Assembly (NCBI GenBank): GCA_036703315.1
Contig: DATNPH010000018.1
Span: 1 to 39,567, forward strand
Direction of reading: 5' to 3'
Source of the DNA: DATNPH01 sp036703315
Lineage (GTDB): Bacteria > Cyanobacteriota > Cyanobacteriia > Cyanobacteriales > Coleofasciculaceae
Length of the DNA stretch: 39,567 bases
The position numbers and the translations under genes were made by a program. Below are positions 1-8,436 of this stretch, in pieces (the stretch's first letter is position 1; the number at the start of each line of letters is the position of its first letter). The notes under the pieces were generated by a model. That model ran no database searches. It saw nothing but the letters and a program-made list of their open reading frames with translations, and was not told the DNA's origin.

Positions 1-3000
1 CGACCTGATTCAAACTTGCCGTGAGTGGCAATATGCAGTACCTTATTGCCTGCCAGATTGTCTCGCAAGGCACGGAAGTTAAATGCTTCGTTTAGAAACT
101 CCAGTCCCGGATAAATCCCTTGCTGATCGCGTCCTTGTTGCTCTACGATTGAAGCCAGTTCAATGGGAACGTTTTCTAGAGCGTTAAACCCCGGAAAGGC
201 TTTAGAAACTCCCATTGCTAGAACACGGGTTTCTTGTTTATTGCGGGGCAAGCGATCGCGTACATCGGTCAATTCTGCCGAGAGAATAGTAGAGATGGCA
301 TAGCGTTCAATCAGATGCTTCTGTGTTTTGGCATCGAACAGAGCAGCCATCGGAATGTAGCGAGTGGAGCGGTCCAGTGAAAATACCAAATGGCGAACAT
401 TAGCATTACTAAGTTCGGGTTCAAGTGGTTTGATCAACCAATCATAGAGTTGTTGACTGGTGGCTTTGACATCGGTAACTTTAGACAAAGGCGTTTTGAG
501 TTGTTCCCGATATTTCATTACTGTGTCCCAGAGCTGTCGCTGGTTGACCTTCGTTTCAACGGTGCGAAAAACAACTCCCTTTTCACCGGCTCTAGTGGCT
601 AGGAGAATGCGAATTTTGTCCTCTAGAACCAAGGGATAAATCAGGACAGTACCGGATTCTGAACTAACAATTTTGCTAGCCGTGTTACGGAGTGCTTCTG
701 GTTCAAGTGAAGCAGGGTCAGTCGCTAGGCGATCGCGTAGCATTTTACGAAAGGCATTGGATTCCTGGTTGAATTTCTCAGTTAATGCATCAAGCTGATC
801 GCGCAGTTGACTCAGTTGAGCGCATTTTTTTTGTTCACAGTCATATACCGTCTGCCCGAAGGCAATGAGACTGTCGTATTTTTTCAAGATATCGGTTTCA
901 ATGTTTGCTAGCGCAATCCCGTTGGTGTCACCTCCGGCTCTGGCATTGCGAGTAAAGTCGCGCAATTCTTGAATTTTCAACAGTTCTAACACCTGTTGAG
1001 CCTCCAGAAGTCGTCCTTGAGACAGCAAGAGATCAGCCAAACGGCGATAGGTGTCTTCAACTTTTCGAGTATAGGCTTCTTGCTGTTGTTTGGGTAATTG
1101 CCGCAAGTCTTGCCGAACCGTTTCGATCGCATTCACCGATTGCTTGTAGAAAACAATGGCTAACTCTGGATTATTCTGCACGCTCTTTAAGCCAGCTAAC
1201 CCATTGAGTGCATCGATTTGGCTGGAGCGATCGCCTTTTAGTTGAGACTGGGCTAATAGCTGTTCGTATATTTCAGTGGCTTTGGCAGAGTTACCTGAGC
1301 GCTGGTAAGCGATGCCTAAATATTGAAGTGCGGAACGCTCGAACATATAGTTCCTTCCCTTCTGCCGTCGCCAATTCAAAATTATTGAAGCTGTCTCGAT
1401 CGCCTTGTTATAGTTGCCCGACTCTATGTACAATTCCGTCAGCTTGTCGGCTAATGACTCACCACCAGTATCAGCACCAGTGTCATTGTCTTTCAAAAAC
1501 CTCACTTCAGGAGTATCGGTTTGTTCAGACCAAACGACATAAGCTTGCTGGTAAAAATCCAATGCTTGACTCCGGTTATCTAGCTTCCTGTAAGCATCCC
1601 CTGCCCCATGAAGTAACCGAGCAAACTTAGAGGCAAATTCACGAGATGGGCGCTGTCGATGAAACTCAATTCCCTCCATGTAACTCGCCAAGGCTTTCTT
1701 CCAATCAGCTAGGTAGGAATAGTAGTAACCTGTTTTAAGGGCAAATTCTAGTACAGCCTCATGCTCATTAATCTCTTTAGCAATTTGCAAACCTGACTCG
1801 GCATGACTGACTGCTCTCGTGTAGTCTCCTAGACGAGAATATAGCTGTCTCAGTGTTTCATGCGCGTCCATTTCTCCGCGCCGATCACGCTGCTTGCGAG
1901 CTACAGCGAGTTGCTGTTGATAACGCTCTATCTGTGTCGATCTCTTCTCGCCAGGTTTATTGATGCCACTCTGTTGCCTTTGATCAAGCCGTGACTGATA
2001 TTCTGCGGATTTGGCCGCATCTCCCATTACTGCATAAGTTTTTACTAAAGCTTCGAGTGCCCATCTTTCCTCATTAGCGTCCTTAGATTGCTGGGCGACA
2101 GACAGCCAAGATTGAGCAACCTCTATTGCTTTGGCATAGTTGGCTTGTGAGAGGTAGAAGCTATGCAAATATCCAACAATATCGCTCGTATTTTCTTCAC
2201 GCAACTCTTGAGCTAGCTTTAACTCTTGTTCGGCGTATTCAATTGCTTTCGGCAAGTCCTGAATGCGGTCATAGACGCTGCGGAGCCTAGATAAGACTCC
2301 TAGCTCTCGTTTACGATTCCCAATTTCTCGGTAGATTTTGAGCGCTTGCTGATAAGCCTCGATCTCTTGGTCATAATTTCTCTGAGCACTTTGATCATAC
2401 ATGGCCTGACGACGGTAAGCCTTGCCCAGATCCTCCAGAGTCTGAGCTTCCTTATTGCGGTCTCGGATTGAGCGATAGATTTCTAAGGCTTGCTGGTAAA
2501 CCTGAATTGCGGAGTCATACCTGTGCTGCCCGTAAAGTTGTTCTCCCTGCTTCCGCAACCGCTCTGCTTCAGCGGCTTGTGGATTTTGCTCTTGGGTACG
2601 AGTATCCTCGTGTTGATCATCCTCGTGCTTATTTGAAGGTATTCTCTGCCTAATTTCATCTGCCTTGGCTTGATTTCCTGATGCCGCATAGGCTCGTGCT
2701 AGTGCTCCAAGATCTTCATTGATATCCGCCTCTTCCAGTTTTGGTGCTAGTGCTACCATTCGCTCTGCTGTCTCAATTGCCTTGGCATAATTTGCGGTTT
2801 CCATATAGGCTTTGTACAGTGACGAAAGAGCCTCATGCTCACGCTCATAATCTTGGCTTTTTCGCGCCAGGTCTAATTGTTGTTGAGCAAATGCGATCGC
2901 TTGAGGGTAATTCTTCTGAGCCAAGTACACCCGACTCACCCCACGTAATGCCTTCATTTCACCTGGGGGGTTTTTGAGTTCCTGATAGATTTTGAGCGCT

Positions 3001-3227
3001 TGTTGGTAGGACTCAAGTGCAGCTGTAAACTCGCGGGCACGTCGCTGACGATTCCCTTGCTTTATCAGTCGCTCTGCTTCGGTTTGTCGCTGCTGAGTGG
3101 TCTGTGCCTGAGCAACTCCAGTGACGGGCAGGATTGGTGGTAGAGGGGCGAACGAGAGTAGTAGCGTTGCGATTCCTAGGGAAAACTGCATTAACGCAAA
3201 ATCAAAGGACTTCAGACGGGGACGCAT
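1..3227 (-). CDS. CHAT domain TPR protein, secreted (C-terminus outside window)
   Basis: Open frame of 1075 codons running from ATG at 3227 off the left edge without a stop. The first ~42 residues form a signal peptide: basic MRPRLKSF, a hydrophobic core, then an AQAQ cleavage region. They are followed by many tetratricopeptide repeats (AIEYAEQELKLAQEL, YNKAIETASIIL and similar) to about residue 740, then a linker. The start of a CHAT domain (caspase-HetF-associated-with-TPRs, a caspase-like peptidase fold) includes VFSLDRSTRYIPMAALFD and HIATHG at about residues 1067-1072. That His is the expected first catalytic residue; the Cys block would lie beyond position 1. The role is unknown; family members are putative proteases or scaffolds, and secretion implies a periplasmic or extracellular site. 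It is monocistronic in this window, with its start facing away from the next genes. Confidence 0.9.
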   Translation of the reverse strand, partial: MRPRLKSFDFALMQFSLGIATLLLSFAPLPPILPVTGVAQAQTTQQRQTEAERLIKQGNRQRRAREFTAALESYQQALKIYQELKNPPGEMKALRGVSRVYLAQKNYPQAIAFAQQQLDLARKSQDYEREHEALSSLYKAYMETANYAKAIETAERMVALAPKLEEADINEDLGALARAYAASGNQAKADEIRQRIPSNKHEDDQHEDTRTQEQNPQAAEAERLRKQGEQLYGQHRYDSAIQVYQQALEIYRSIRDRNKEAQTLEDLGKAYRRQAMYDQSAQRNYDQEIEAYQQALKIYREIGNRKRELGVLSRLRSVYDRIQDLPKAIEYAEQELKLAQELREENTSDIVGYLHSFYLSQANYAKAIEVAQSWLSVAQQSKDANEERWALEALVKTYAVMGDAAKSAEYQSRLDQRQQSGINKPGEKRSTQIERYQQQLAVARKQRDRRGEMDAHETLRQLYSRLGDYTRAVSHAESGLQIAKEINEHEAVLEFALKTGYYYSYLADWKKALASYMEGIEFHRQRPSREFASKFARLLHGAGDAYRKLDNRSQALDFYQQAYVVWSEQTDTPEVRFLKDNDTGADTGGESLADKLTELYIESGNYNKAIETASIILNWRRQKGRNYMFERSALQYLGIAYQRSGNSAKATEIYEQLLAQSQLKGDRSSQIDALNGLAGLKSVQNNPELAIVFYKQSVNAIETVRQDLRQLPKQQQEAYTRKVEDTYRRLADLLLSQGRLLEAQQVLELLKIQELRDFTRNARAGGDTNGIALANIETDILKKYDSLIAFGQTVYDCEQKKCAQLSQLRDQLDALTEKFNQESNAFRKMLRDRLATDPASLEPEALRNTASKIVSSESGTVLIYPLVLEDKIRILLATRAGEKGVVFRTVETKVNQRQLWDTVMKYREQLKTPLSKVTDVKATSQQLYDWLIKPLEPELSNANVRHLVFSLDRSTRYIPMAALFDAKTQKHLIERYAISTILSAELTDVRDRLPRNKQETRVLAMGVSKAFPGFNALENVPIELASIVEQQGRDQQGIYPGLEFLNEAFNFRALRDNLAGNKVLHIATHGKFESG

Positions 3228-3366
3228 TGAACTATCCTCTCTAGAAAACAAGCACAGGTGTCAAACTATATATCCCAGGGCTGAGAGGATATGCAACAAA
3301 GAGTGCCTAACTGATGCCAACCTAGCTCTGTCAATGTGAAGAAAATTTGTGTAGAAGTTGTGCATT

Positions 3367-3399
3367 TTAGCCCCCCTGCCCCCAAAGTTGGGGGGCTAA
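3367..3399. repeat. G/C-rich intergenic inverted repeat
   Basis: Perfect 10-bp arms TTAGCCCCCC / GGGGGGCTAA around a C-rich loop, in the gap between the start of the CHAT gene and the end of the histidine kinase gene. This style of CCCCC...GGGGG hairpin is a common dispersed repeat in cyanobacteria; relatives lie inside the element at 7275-7380 and at 37444-37461. It could end transcription of the kinase gene (minus strand), but no T-run follows. Confidence 0.7.
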
Positions 3400-3498
3400 G
3401 GGGGCGAGATACCTTACAAATTGGTAGAGTACCTTGACAGGGCTACCGATACCAATCCCATTAATTATCTGAGTTGAGGCGTTTCACCAGCATCAGTG

Positions 3499-4773
3499 TT
3501 AATTGCACAAGGGTAGACGCACCTGAAAGCAGCTACCGATATCAACCTGACTACTGACTGTGATTTTCCCCGTGTGTCGTTTAGCAATAGCCTGAGCGAT
3601 CGCCAGTCCCAACCCTGTACCTCCCTCTCGGCGCGATCGCGCTTTGTCAGCACGCCAGAAGCGATCGAAAACAAACGGTAAGTCTTCTCGCTCAATGCCG
3701 ATACCAGTATCCTCAACACTGACAATGGCAAACCGATTATGTTTGGTAAGAGTAAGGACAACTTGCCCTTCAGCAGGCGTATACTGGAGAGCATTTTCTA
3801 ATAAGTTGGAAACTAAACGACTTAGTTGAGCTTCATCCCCCATTACACACACCATTGCCATGCACTCATACCTGAGAGAAATCTTCTTCTCTTGAGCAAG
3901 TGCTTCAAACAATTCCATCAAATTTTGGAAAACATTATCCAGAGAAATCAATTTCCACTCACCAGCCGGAGTTGACAGGTCTGCTTCTGCTCTAGCCAAA
4001 AAGAGTAAGTCTTGCGCTAAGTGGCTCATCTGAGTTGTAGCGCTAGCAATGGAGGCTAACTTTTTGGCATCCTTGGGATGAATTCGCTCAGGATGATTTC
4101 GCATTACCTCGACAGACGCTTGGATCACGGTTAAGGGACCGCGCAGCTCATGGGACGCATCAGCCGTAAACTGTTTAAGCTGCTTAAAACTCTTCTCAAT
4201 CGGATCAAGTGCATTTTGAGTAAGCCAGAGCCCACCAACAGCAGCCAATCCCAACGTCATCATTCCTCCCATGCCTAATCCCCAAAGGAGTTGGTGTTGG
4301 ACTGTTTCTACATCTTCCGTGGATTGGCTAGCTCGAATATAGCCTTCTAGGGATGGACGGCTTCGGTTTGAGCCATCTTTGAAGACAGAAATCGTAAACG
4401 TCCGAACTTGATTCGGCTGTTGCATTCGCTTGAGAGTTTGGGAACCGACTTTTGGCGAAACGGCAAGCTCAAGAACCCCTCTGCTTGCTAATAGTTTCCC
4501 CTCAGCGTTGAACCATTCCAGACTTTGTGTATCTCGATTGAATATATCGCGCCAAGGAACTTCATCAACACCATCAAGGTGTTGACTTCCTTTAGCTTTT
4601 ACTTCTACAAGAGACGGAGCGGCTGATTGAGCTAAAGTAAGCAGTTTTTTATCTAGTTGACGATAGAAATTGCGGCTTAAAAATACATACACTCCTGCAC
4701 CGAAAATGCTCAAGATTGCTGCCATTACCATCAGCTGAGACAACAGCAGACGCAAGCGCAGACCTTGAAACAT
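3499..4773 (-). CDS. Two-component sensor histidine kinase
   Basis: Class I membrane histidine kinase, partner of the response regulator just upstream. Numbered from ATG 4773 (424 residues): TM helix at about 8-32, a periplasmic sensor region of ~130 residues, a second TM at about 166-185, a HisKA H-box DASHELRGPL with the phospho-acceptor at His208, then the ATPase boxes NLLENALQYTP (N), DTGIGIE (G1), FVFDRFWRAD (F) and GTGLGLAIA (G2). The frame is open up to 5004, giving longer options at 4947 (11 nt after the regulator stop) and 5004 (overlapping it). I prefer 4773: it starts right before the TM helix, and the extra codons come from an intergenic-type inverted repeat at 4827-4892. None of the starts has a clear Shine-Dalgarno. 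The signal sensed is unknown. Confidence 0.93.
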   Translation of the reverse strand: MFQGLRLRLLLSQLMVMAAILSIFGAGVYVFLSRNFYRQLDKKLLTLAQSAAPSLVEVKAKGSQHLDGVDEVPWRDIFNRDTQSLEWFNAEGKLLASRGVLELAVSPKVGSQTLKRMQQPNQVRTFTISVFKDGSNRSRPSLEGYIRASQSTEDVETVQHQLLWGLGMGGMMTLGLAAVGGLWLTQNALDPIEKSFKQLKQFTADASHELRGPLTVIQASVEVMRNHPERIHPKDAKKLASIASATTQMSHLAQDLLFLARAEADLSTPAGEWKLISLDNVFQNLMELFEALAQEKKISLRYECMAMVCVMGDEAQLSRLVSNLLENALQYTPAEGQVVLTLTKHNRFAIVSVEDTGIGIEREDLPFVFDRFWRADKARSRREGGTGLGLAIAQAIAKRHTGKITVSSQVDIGSCFQVRLPLCN

Positions 4774-4826
4774 CGAATTGTGCCAATTTTTTGTCAGGCT
4801 AAATTTCTCTGATAGTGGAAAGTTTT

Positions 4827-4892
4827 TGTAGGGGTGACCCGTCTGAGTCAATAGACGGCGAAGCCAGCTCCTAAAAATGGGTCGCCCGTACA
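4827..4892. repeat. Inverted repeat between response regulator and kinase
   Basis: Arms TGTAGGGGTGACCCGT and ATGGGTCGCCCGTACA pair over 13 of 16 positions, with an inner GTCT/AGAC stem. GGGTGACCC-type hairpins are dispersed repeats of cyanobacterial intergenic DNA. Here the element sits in the mRNA between the two cistrons and may modulate kinase translation. If the longest kinase start is used, it would be coding. Confidence 0.65.
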
Positions 4893-4957
4893 GGAGCGAG
4901 GGTAGGGGAAAGAATCTTTTATCCTTCGTTGTCGGCACTTTCTTCATGGCAATGAGC

Positions 4958-5635
4958 TTACGAAGTCTGTTTGAGACGATAACCGAGACCATAAACTGTC
5001 TCAATCAAATCGCTAGGAGCGCCTACTGATTCCAGTTTTTGTCGTAAACCTCTGATATGAGCCTTAACTGTCGCTTCTTCTGGTAGCCGCTCGAACGGCC
5101 AGATGTGTTCAAGGATTTGAGCACGGCTAAACACGCGGCGGCGGTTGCGCAAGAAAAACTCCAGCATAGAATACTCCTTGGGCGAGAGTGGCACAGGGTG
5201 CTCTTCATAAAAAACCTCACAGGTACTGGGGTCAAGACGCAGTCCTTCCCACTCCAGCACAGGTGGTAAAGCTGAAATCCCTCGGCGGAGTAAAGCCCGA
5301 ATGCGAGCTGATAACTCTTGCAAATTAAAGGGTTTGACAAGATAATCATCCGCTCCTGCGTCTAGTCCCATGACCTTGTCAGTAATTGTGTCTCGGGCAG
5401 TTAGCATCAGAATCGGGACGCAACAGCCTTGGGAGCGTAACCGTCGGCACAACGTTATCCCATCAAGCTTGGGCAACATCACGTCCAGCAAAATCAAGTC
5501 ATAAGTATAAGTACTGAGAAATTCCCAACCGATCTCTCCATCACAGGCAACCTCGATCGCATAATGCTGATCCGTAAGATCTTCTGCAATGACATCGGTA
5601 AGGCGCTCATCATCCTCTACCAGTAAAATCCTCAT
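4958..5635 (-). CDS. OmpR/PhoB-family response regulator
   Basis: 225 residues, usual length. Receiver domain at about 1-120: acidic pair in VEDDERL, phospho-acceptor Asp51 in LILLDVMLPKLDG, conserved Thr in MLTARD and Lys in LVKPF. It is followed by a winged-helix DNA-binding domain (LSPKEYSMLEFFLRN, RAQILEHIW, VKAHIRGLRQKLE, ETVYGLGYRL). It is first of a two-gene unit with the kinase downstream. It resembles the RppA/NrsR type of cyanobacterial regulators, but the assignment is only to family; targets are unknown. Confidence 0.95.
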   Translation of the reverse strand: MRILLVEDDERLTDVIAEDLTDQHYAIEVACDGEIGWEFLSTYTYDLILLDVMLPKLDGITLCRRLRSQGCCVPILMLTARDTITDKVMGLDAGADDYLVKPFNLQELSARIRALLRRGISALPPVLEWEGLRLDPSTCEVFYEEHPVPLSPKEYSMLEFFLRNRRRVFSRAQILEHIWPFERLPEEATVKAHIRGLRQKLESVGAPSDLIETVYGLGYRLKQTS

Positions 5636-5969
5636 AGCTCGTAGAAGTATAGATAAATACCTACACTGCTAATCTATCCAGCGTAATCCTTCTTGGAGTG
5701 AGACCTTGTACCACTTTCAATAAGCTGCCAATACAGGAGCGTTAGGGGTTAGGGGTTAGGGGTTGGTGGGGACGAGAGATTTCCAGTGCAACGTTCGTGT
5801 ACTCGCGTTCATGGGCGTCTACCTTGAAAATTGGGAGTAGGAGAGGGAGCGTGGACAAGTTACTAAAGATATAAAACCTTTTCACTCGTAAAATTGGGGT
5901 TTGTTGCGGTAGAGGCTAAGGCTTCAGTAACATCTCGGTTAAATCAGAATCATTCTCAGCTCTAAGGTC
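5636..5969. other. Intergenic, divergent promoter region with GGTTAGG heptamers
   Basis: Holds the upstream regions of the response regulator (minus) and the GST-family gene (plus). The only structure seen is a heptamer tandem repeat, GTTAGGGGTTAGGGGTTAGG and neighbouring bases, at 5741-5766. No convincing promoter boxes or small gene. Confidence 0.6.
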
Positions 5970-7061
5970 ATGTCACAACCCACTGCTCCCCCGAAAACAG
6001 ATGAACATCCCAGGAACCTACAGACGGAAACTCCCAAAACGAAGAAGAAGGGCAAGTCGCTCCCTCCGAAGCTGATCATTAAGCTGGGAAAGTTTGTCTG
6101 GACAACCCTGTGGCACATCATGATGTCAAATCTCGCTCCGCGCAATAAAGACGGAGCGTACATTCGCCCAAGCAGTCAGTTCAGAAACTTCATCGGGACA
6201 GAGGAAGGAAACCCCTACCCACCAGATGCGGGACGCTACAACCTTTACGTCGGACTTGGTTGCCCTTGGGCGCATCGAACTCTTGTCGTTCGCGCACTCA
6301 AGGGACTAGAAGATGCAATATCGGTGTCCATAGTGTCTCCTTCACCGATTGAGGGAGGTTGGGTGCTGAACCAGGAGGAGGAAGGCTGCCGCACACTGGC
6401 TGAGCTGTACCAACTGGCAAAACCTGGGTACAGTGGGCGTTCTACGGTTCCGGTACTGTGGGACTCTAAGACGAAGGCGATCGTCAACAACGAGAGTGCA
6501 GAGATTATCGTGATGCTCAACTCCCAGTTCAACGAGTTTGCCAAGCATCCTGGACTAGACCTCTACCCGGAGGAACTGAGGCAGAAGATTGACTGGTGGA
6601 ACGAGAAAATCTACCATTCGGTGAACAACGGCGTGTATCGTTGCGGCTTTGCCCAGACCCAAGAGGCATACAACCAAGTCTGCGATGAACTGTTCGCAAC
6701 CCTAGATGAGATTGACGCGGCGCTGGAGACAAGCCGATACCTGTGTGGGGATAGGGTCACACTTGCGGATGTGCGTCTGTTCACTACGCTGTTCCGCTTT
6801 GATGTCGCCTATTACGGGCTATTCAAGTGCAATCGCCGCAGAATTCAAGACTATCAGAATCTAGGAGCTTACCTTCGTGACCTGTATCAGCTTCCCGGAG
6901 TTGCTGGCACCTGTAGCCTAGAGAGTGTGAAGCAGGACTACTACGGAAACCTGTTCCCACTTAATCCGGGCGGAATCATCCCCTCTGGCCCTGATATGGC
7001 GAACCTCCTGGAACCACACGATCGCGGAATCATCGGCAAGGAATCAGCCCTACAAGATTAA
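5970..7061 (+). CDS. Glutathionyl-hydroquinone reductase-like GST (YqjG/ECM4 family)
   Basis: 363 residues; the family uses an active-site Cys to reduce glutathionyl-hydroquinones with glutathione. Seen: an N-terminal thioredoxin-fold part with NLYVGLGCPWAHRT (Cys98 in the CPWAHR signature), the long substrate region GGWVLNQEEEGC, STVPVLWD plus NESAEI typical of GSH binding, then an all-helical C-terminal GST domain (CGDRVTLADVRLFTTLFRFD). The basic N-terminus TKKKGKSLPPK precedes the domain. It stands alone on the plus strand and is somewhat GC-richer than its surroundings. The next genes also touch quinone or glutathione chemistry. Substrate is inferred from family. Confidence 0.9.
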   Translation: MSQPTAPPKTDEHPRNLQTETPKTKKKGKSLPPKLIIKLGKFVWTTLWHIMMSNLAPRNKDGAYIRPSSQFRNFIGTEEGNPYPPDAGRYNLYVGLGCPWAHRTLVVRALKGLEDAISVSIVSPSPIEGGWVLNQEEEGCRTLAELYQLAKPGYSGRSTVPVLWDSKTKAIVNNESAEIIVMLNSQFNEFAKHPGLDLYPEELRQKIDWWNEKIYHSVNNGVYRCGFAQTQEAYNQVCDELFATLDEIDAALETSRYLCGDRVTLADVRLFTTLFRFDVAYYGLFKCNRRRIQDYQNLGAYLRDLYQLPGVAGTCSLESVKQDYYGNLFPLNPGGIIPSGPDMANLLEPHDRGIIGKESALQD

Positions 7062-7122
7062 AGGCAAGAGGCTTGTTATTCCAATGCTAATGATGTTTTC
7101 GTTGTTGTTGTGTTGCTAAACA

Positions 7123-7161
7123 GGGATACCTGATATTAGGCGCATCAGTATCAGGCATCCC
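7123..7161. terminator. Imperfect hairpin downstream of GST gene
   Basis: GGGATACCTGATATT and AGTATCAGGCATCCC pair at 13 of 15 positions with a 9-nt loop, 62 bp after the stop codon. No T-run, so it is either a weak terminator/stabiliser or a dispersed hairpin. A second stem, AGAGACAC/GTGTCTCT, follows at about 7236-7260. Confidence 0.4.
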
Positions 7162-7184
7162 TAATGCCGTGCCCCTACAAAACC

Positions 7185-7236
7185 TTAAGTTAGCACCTTA
7201 ACACCTGTTTCTTTACTGGCACAAACCTGATTGCAG
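7185..7236. repeat. Direct repeat copy A flanking ndhK-P450
   Basis: About 50 bp beginning TTAAGTTAGCAC, about 80% identical by eye to 9817-9869. Shared blocks are TTAAGTTAGCAC, TAACACCT, TCTTTACT and GATTG. The two copies bracket the orphan ndhK and P450 genes. Confidence 0.65.
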
Positions 7237-7274
7237 AGACACACTGCAATTAGTGTCTCTATTGAGATGCTCAT

Positions 7275-7380
7275 TAGACCTCTTGCCAAAATACCAAAGC
7301 ACCCCCTTAGTAAGGCGAGGGAGCTTTTCCCCCTTTACAAGGGGGACTAAGGGGTAATTCAGATTTATACAAGAGGTCTA
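7275..7380. mobile_element. MITE-like element with TA-ended inverted repeats
   Basis: 106 bp bounded by perfect 11-bp inverted repeats TAGACCTCTTG / CAAGAGGTCTA. The outermost TA at both ends may be a target duplication, as with IS630/Tc1-type elements. The interior carries an imperfect CCCCCTTAGT...ACTAAGGGG palindrome and no coding capacity. It is too short for a transposase, so it would be non-autonomous. Mobility is inferred from structure alone. Confidence 0.6.
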
Positions 7381-7462
7381 TGCCACATTCCCCAAGTCCC
7401 TACATCGCGGGTGTGGCAGCAAAGAAAGCTCTTGAGTGCTGTCAGAAAAGGAGGCATGAAAA

Positions 7463-7534
7463 GTGTTTGCGCGTGTTTGTGTTTTGATTCAGCAGTTTAT
7501 CGATCCAGCCAAGTTCAAGTCAATTCACCGTTAA
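7463..7534 (+). pseudogene. Possible transposase N-terminal remnant (23 codons)
   Basis: GTG at 7463 is preceded by AAGGAGG eight nt upstream and opens a 23-codon frame, MFARVCVLIQQFIDPAKFKS..., then stops. The string resembles the N-terminus of IS4-type transposases, which often start with a similar VxxFIDPxKF segment followed by HR. The match is from memory and short. It may be a remnant or a chance leader peptide. The wider 7411-7701 frame, which overlaps the ndhK start by 26 bp, is not believed to be a gene. Confidence 0.25.
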
Positions 7535-7675
7535 GCAAGTCACTATTGAATCCTAGCGATCGCTTTGACCTGACCGAACAACAGATCAAAAACCTAAGTT
7601 GTCTAGCTCACGATAACGGCAAGAAGCTCGGTTTACTCGCTAAAACAACATCTAACGAAAGGAACCTTAGAAGCG

Positions 7676-8413
7676 ATGAATCCCTCAACAATTACGCCTG
7701 ATTCCTCATTACTTAAACAAGAACCTCGCATCCTCAACCCAATAGAGCGTCCCGAAATTACTCAAGAACTTTCTGAGAATATCATCCTAACAAGCGTGGA
7801 TGACCTCTATAACTGGGCACGCCTTTCCAGCTTATGGCCTTTGATGTTCGGGACGGCTTGCTGTTTCATTGAGTTTGCTTCCTTCCTTGCCGCTCGATTT
7901 GACTTTGAACGTTTCGGCTTCAAGCCTTGGTCAAGTCCTCGTCAAGCTGATGTCATCATTACCGCTGGTACCATCACGATGAAAATGGCTCCTGCCTTGG
8001 TGCGCCTTTATGAACAGATGCCAGAGCCTAAGTATGTGATTGCCATGGGAGCTTGTACGATTACTGGCGGGATGTTTAGTGTTGATTCTCCCAGTGCTGT
8101 CCGAGGTGTAGATAAATTAATTCCAGTGGATATATATCTGCCTGGTTGCCCCCCCAGACCAGAGGCGATTATTGACGCGATTATCAAACTTCGCAAAAAA
8201 GTTGCCGATGAGTCAATGCAGGAGCGAGGTTCGTTGCATCAAACTCATCGCTACTACAGCATCCCACATCGGATGAAGGTGGCGTCCCCGATTCACAACG
8301 GCGAATACCTTAAGAGTTCCACACGTCAAGCTCCTCCTAAAGAATTAGCTGAAGCAATGGGAGCAAGAGTGTCTCCTGTTGTGCAAATCACTTCCCAACC
8401 AGAGGTTGAGTAG
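7676..8413 (+). CDS. ndhK: NdhK-type NADH/plastoquinone oxidoreductase subunit, orphan copy
   Basis: 245 residues. NdhK (PsbG, NuoB/PSST homologue) carries cluster N2, which passes electrons to quinone in the NDH-1 complex. All four cluster ligands are visible: Cys62-Cys63 in GTACCFIEF, Cys127 in MGACTITGG and Cys158 in YLPGCPPRPEA. The family hallmarks ILNPIERPEITQ, TAGTITMKMAPALVRLYEQM and the cyanobacterial tail THRYYS...SSTRQAPPKEL are present. Compared with the usual cyanobacterial protein, the segment around FLAARFDFERFGFKPWSSPR looks divergent. There is no ndhC upstream or ndhJ downstream; the next gene, 23 nt later, is a P450. It is probably a second, PsbG2-like copy, but whether another ndhK exists cannot be seen here. 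SD-like AAAGGAA lies ~12 nt before ATG. Confidence 0.93.
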   Translation: MNPSTITPDSSLLKQEPRILNPIERPEITQELSENIILTSVDDLYNWARLSSLWPLMFGTACCFIEFASFLAARFDFERFGFKPWSSPRQADVIITAGTITMKMAPALVRLYEQMPEPKYVIAMGACTITGGMFSVDSPSAVRGVDKLIPVDIYLPGCPPRPEAIIDAIIKLRKKVADESMQERGSLHQTHRYYSIPHRMKVASPIHNGEYLKSSTRQAPPKELAEAMGARVSPVVQITSQPEVE

Positions 8414-8436
8414 TTTCTCAGGAAAACTAAAAACTT

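Larger units (their letters stand above)
7062..7675. other. 614-bp gap upstream of orphan ndhK
   Basis: Holds the hairpin at 7123-7161, direct-repeat copy A, the MITE-like element at 7275-7380 and the possible transposase remnant at 7463-7534. The density of repeats suggests repeated insertion and decay here. The ndhK promoter is presumably in the last 150 bp; no clear boxes seen. Confidence 0.6.

Noticed and set aside
1208..2977. Plus-strand frames of 60-140 codons across the CHAT gene
   Set aside because: They lie opposite a continuous 1075-codon frame with clear TPR and CHAT sequence and have no ribosome sites or protein-like composition.
5741..5766. Telomere-like TTAGGGG repeat
   Set aside because: Only about three units in a bacterial intergenic region; it belongs with the other heptamer repeats.
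7411..7701. 96-codon frame overlapping the ndhK start
   Set aside because: No recognisable protein, overlaps ndhK by 26 bp, and runs through probable transposase-remnant and leader DNA.
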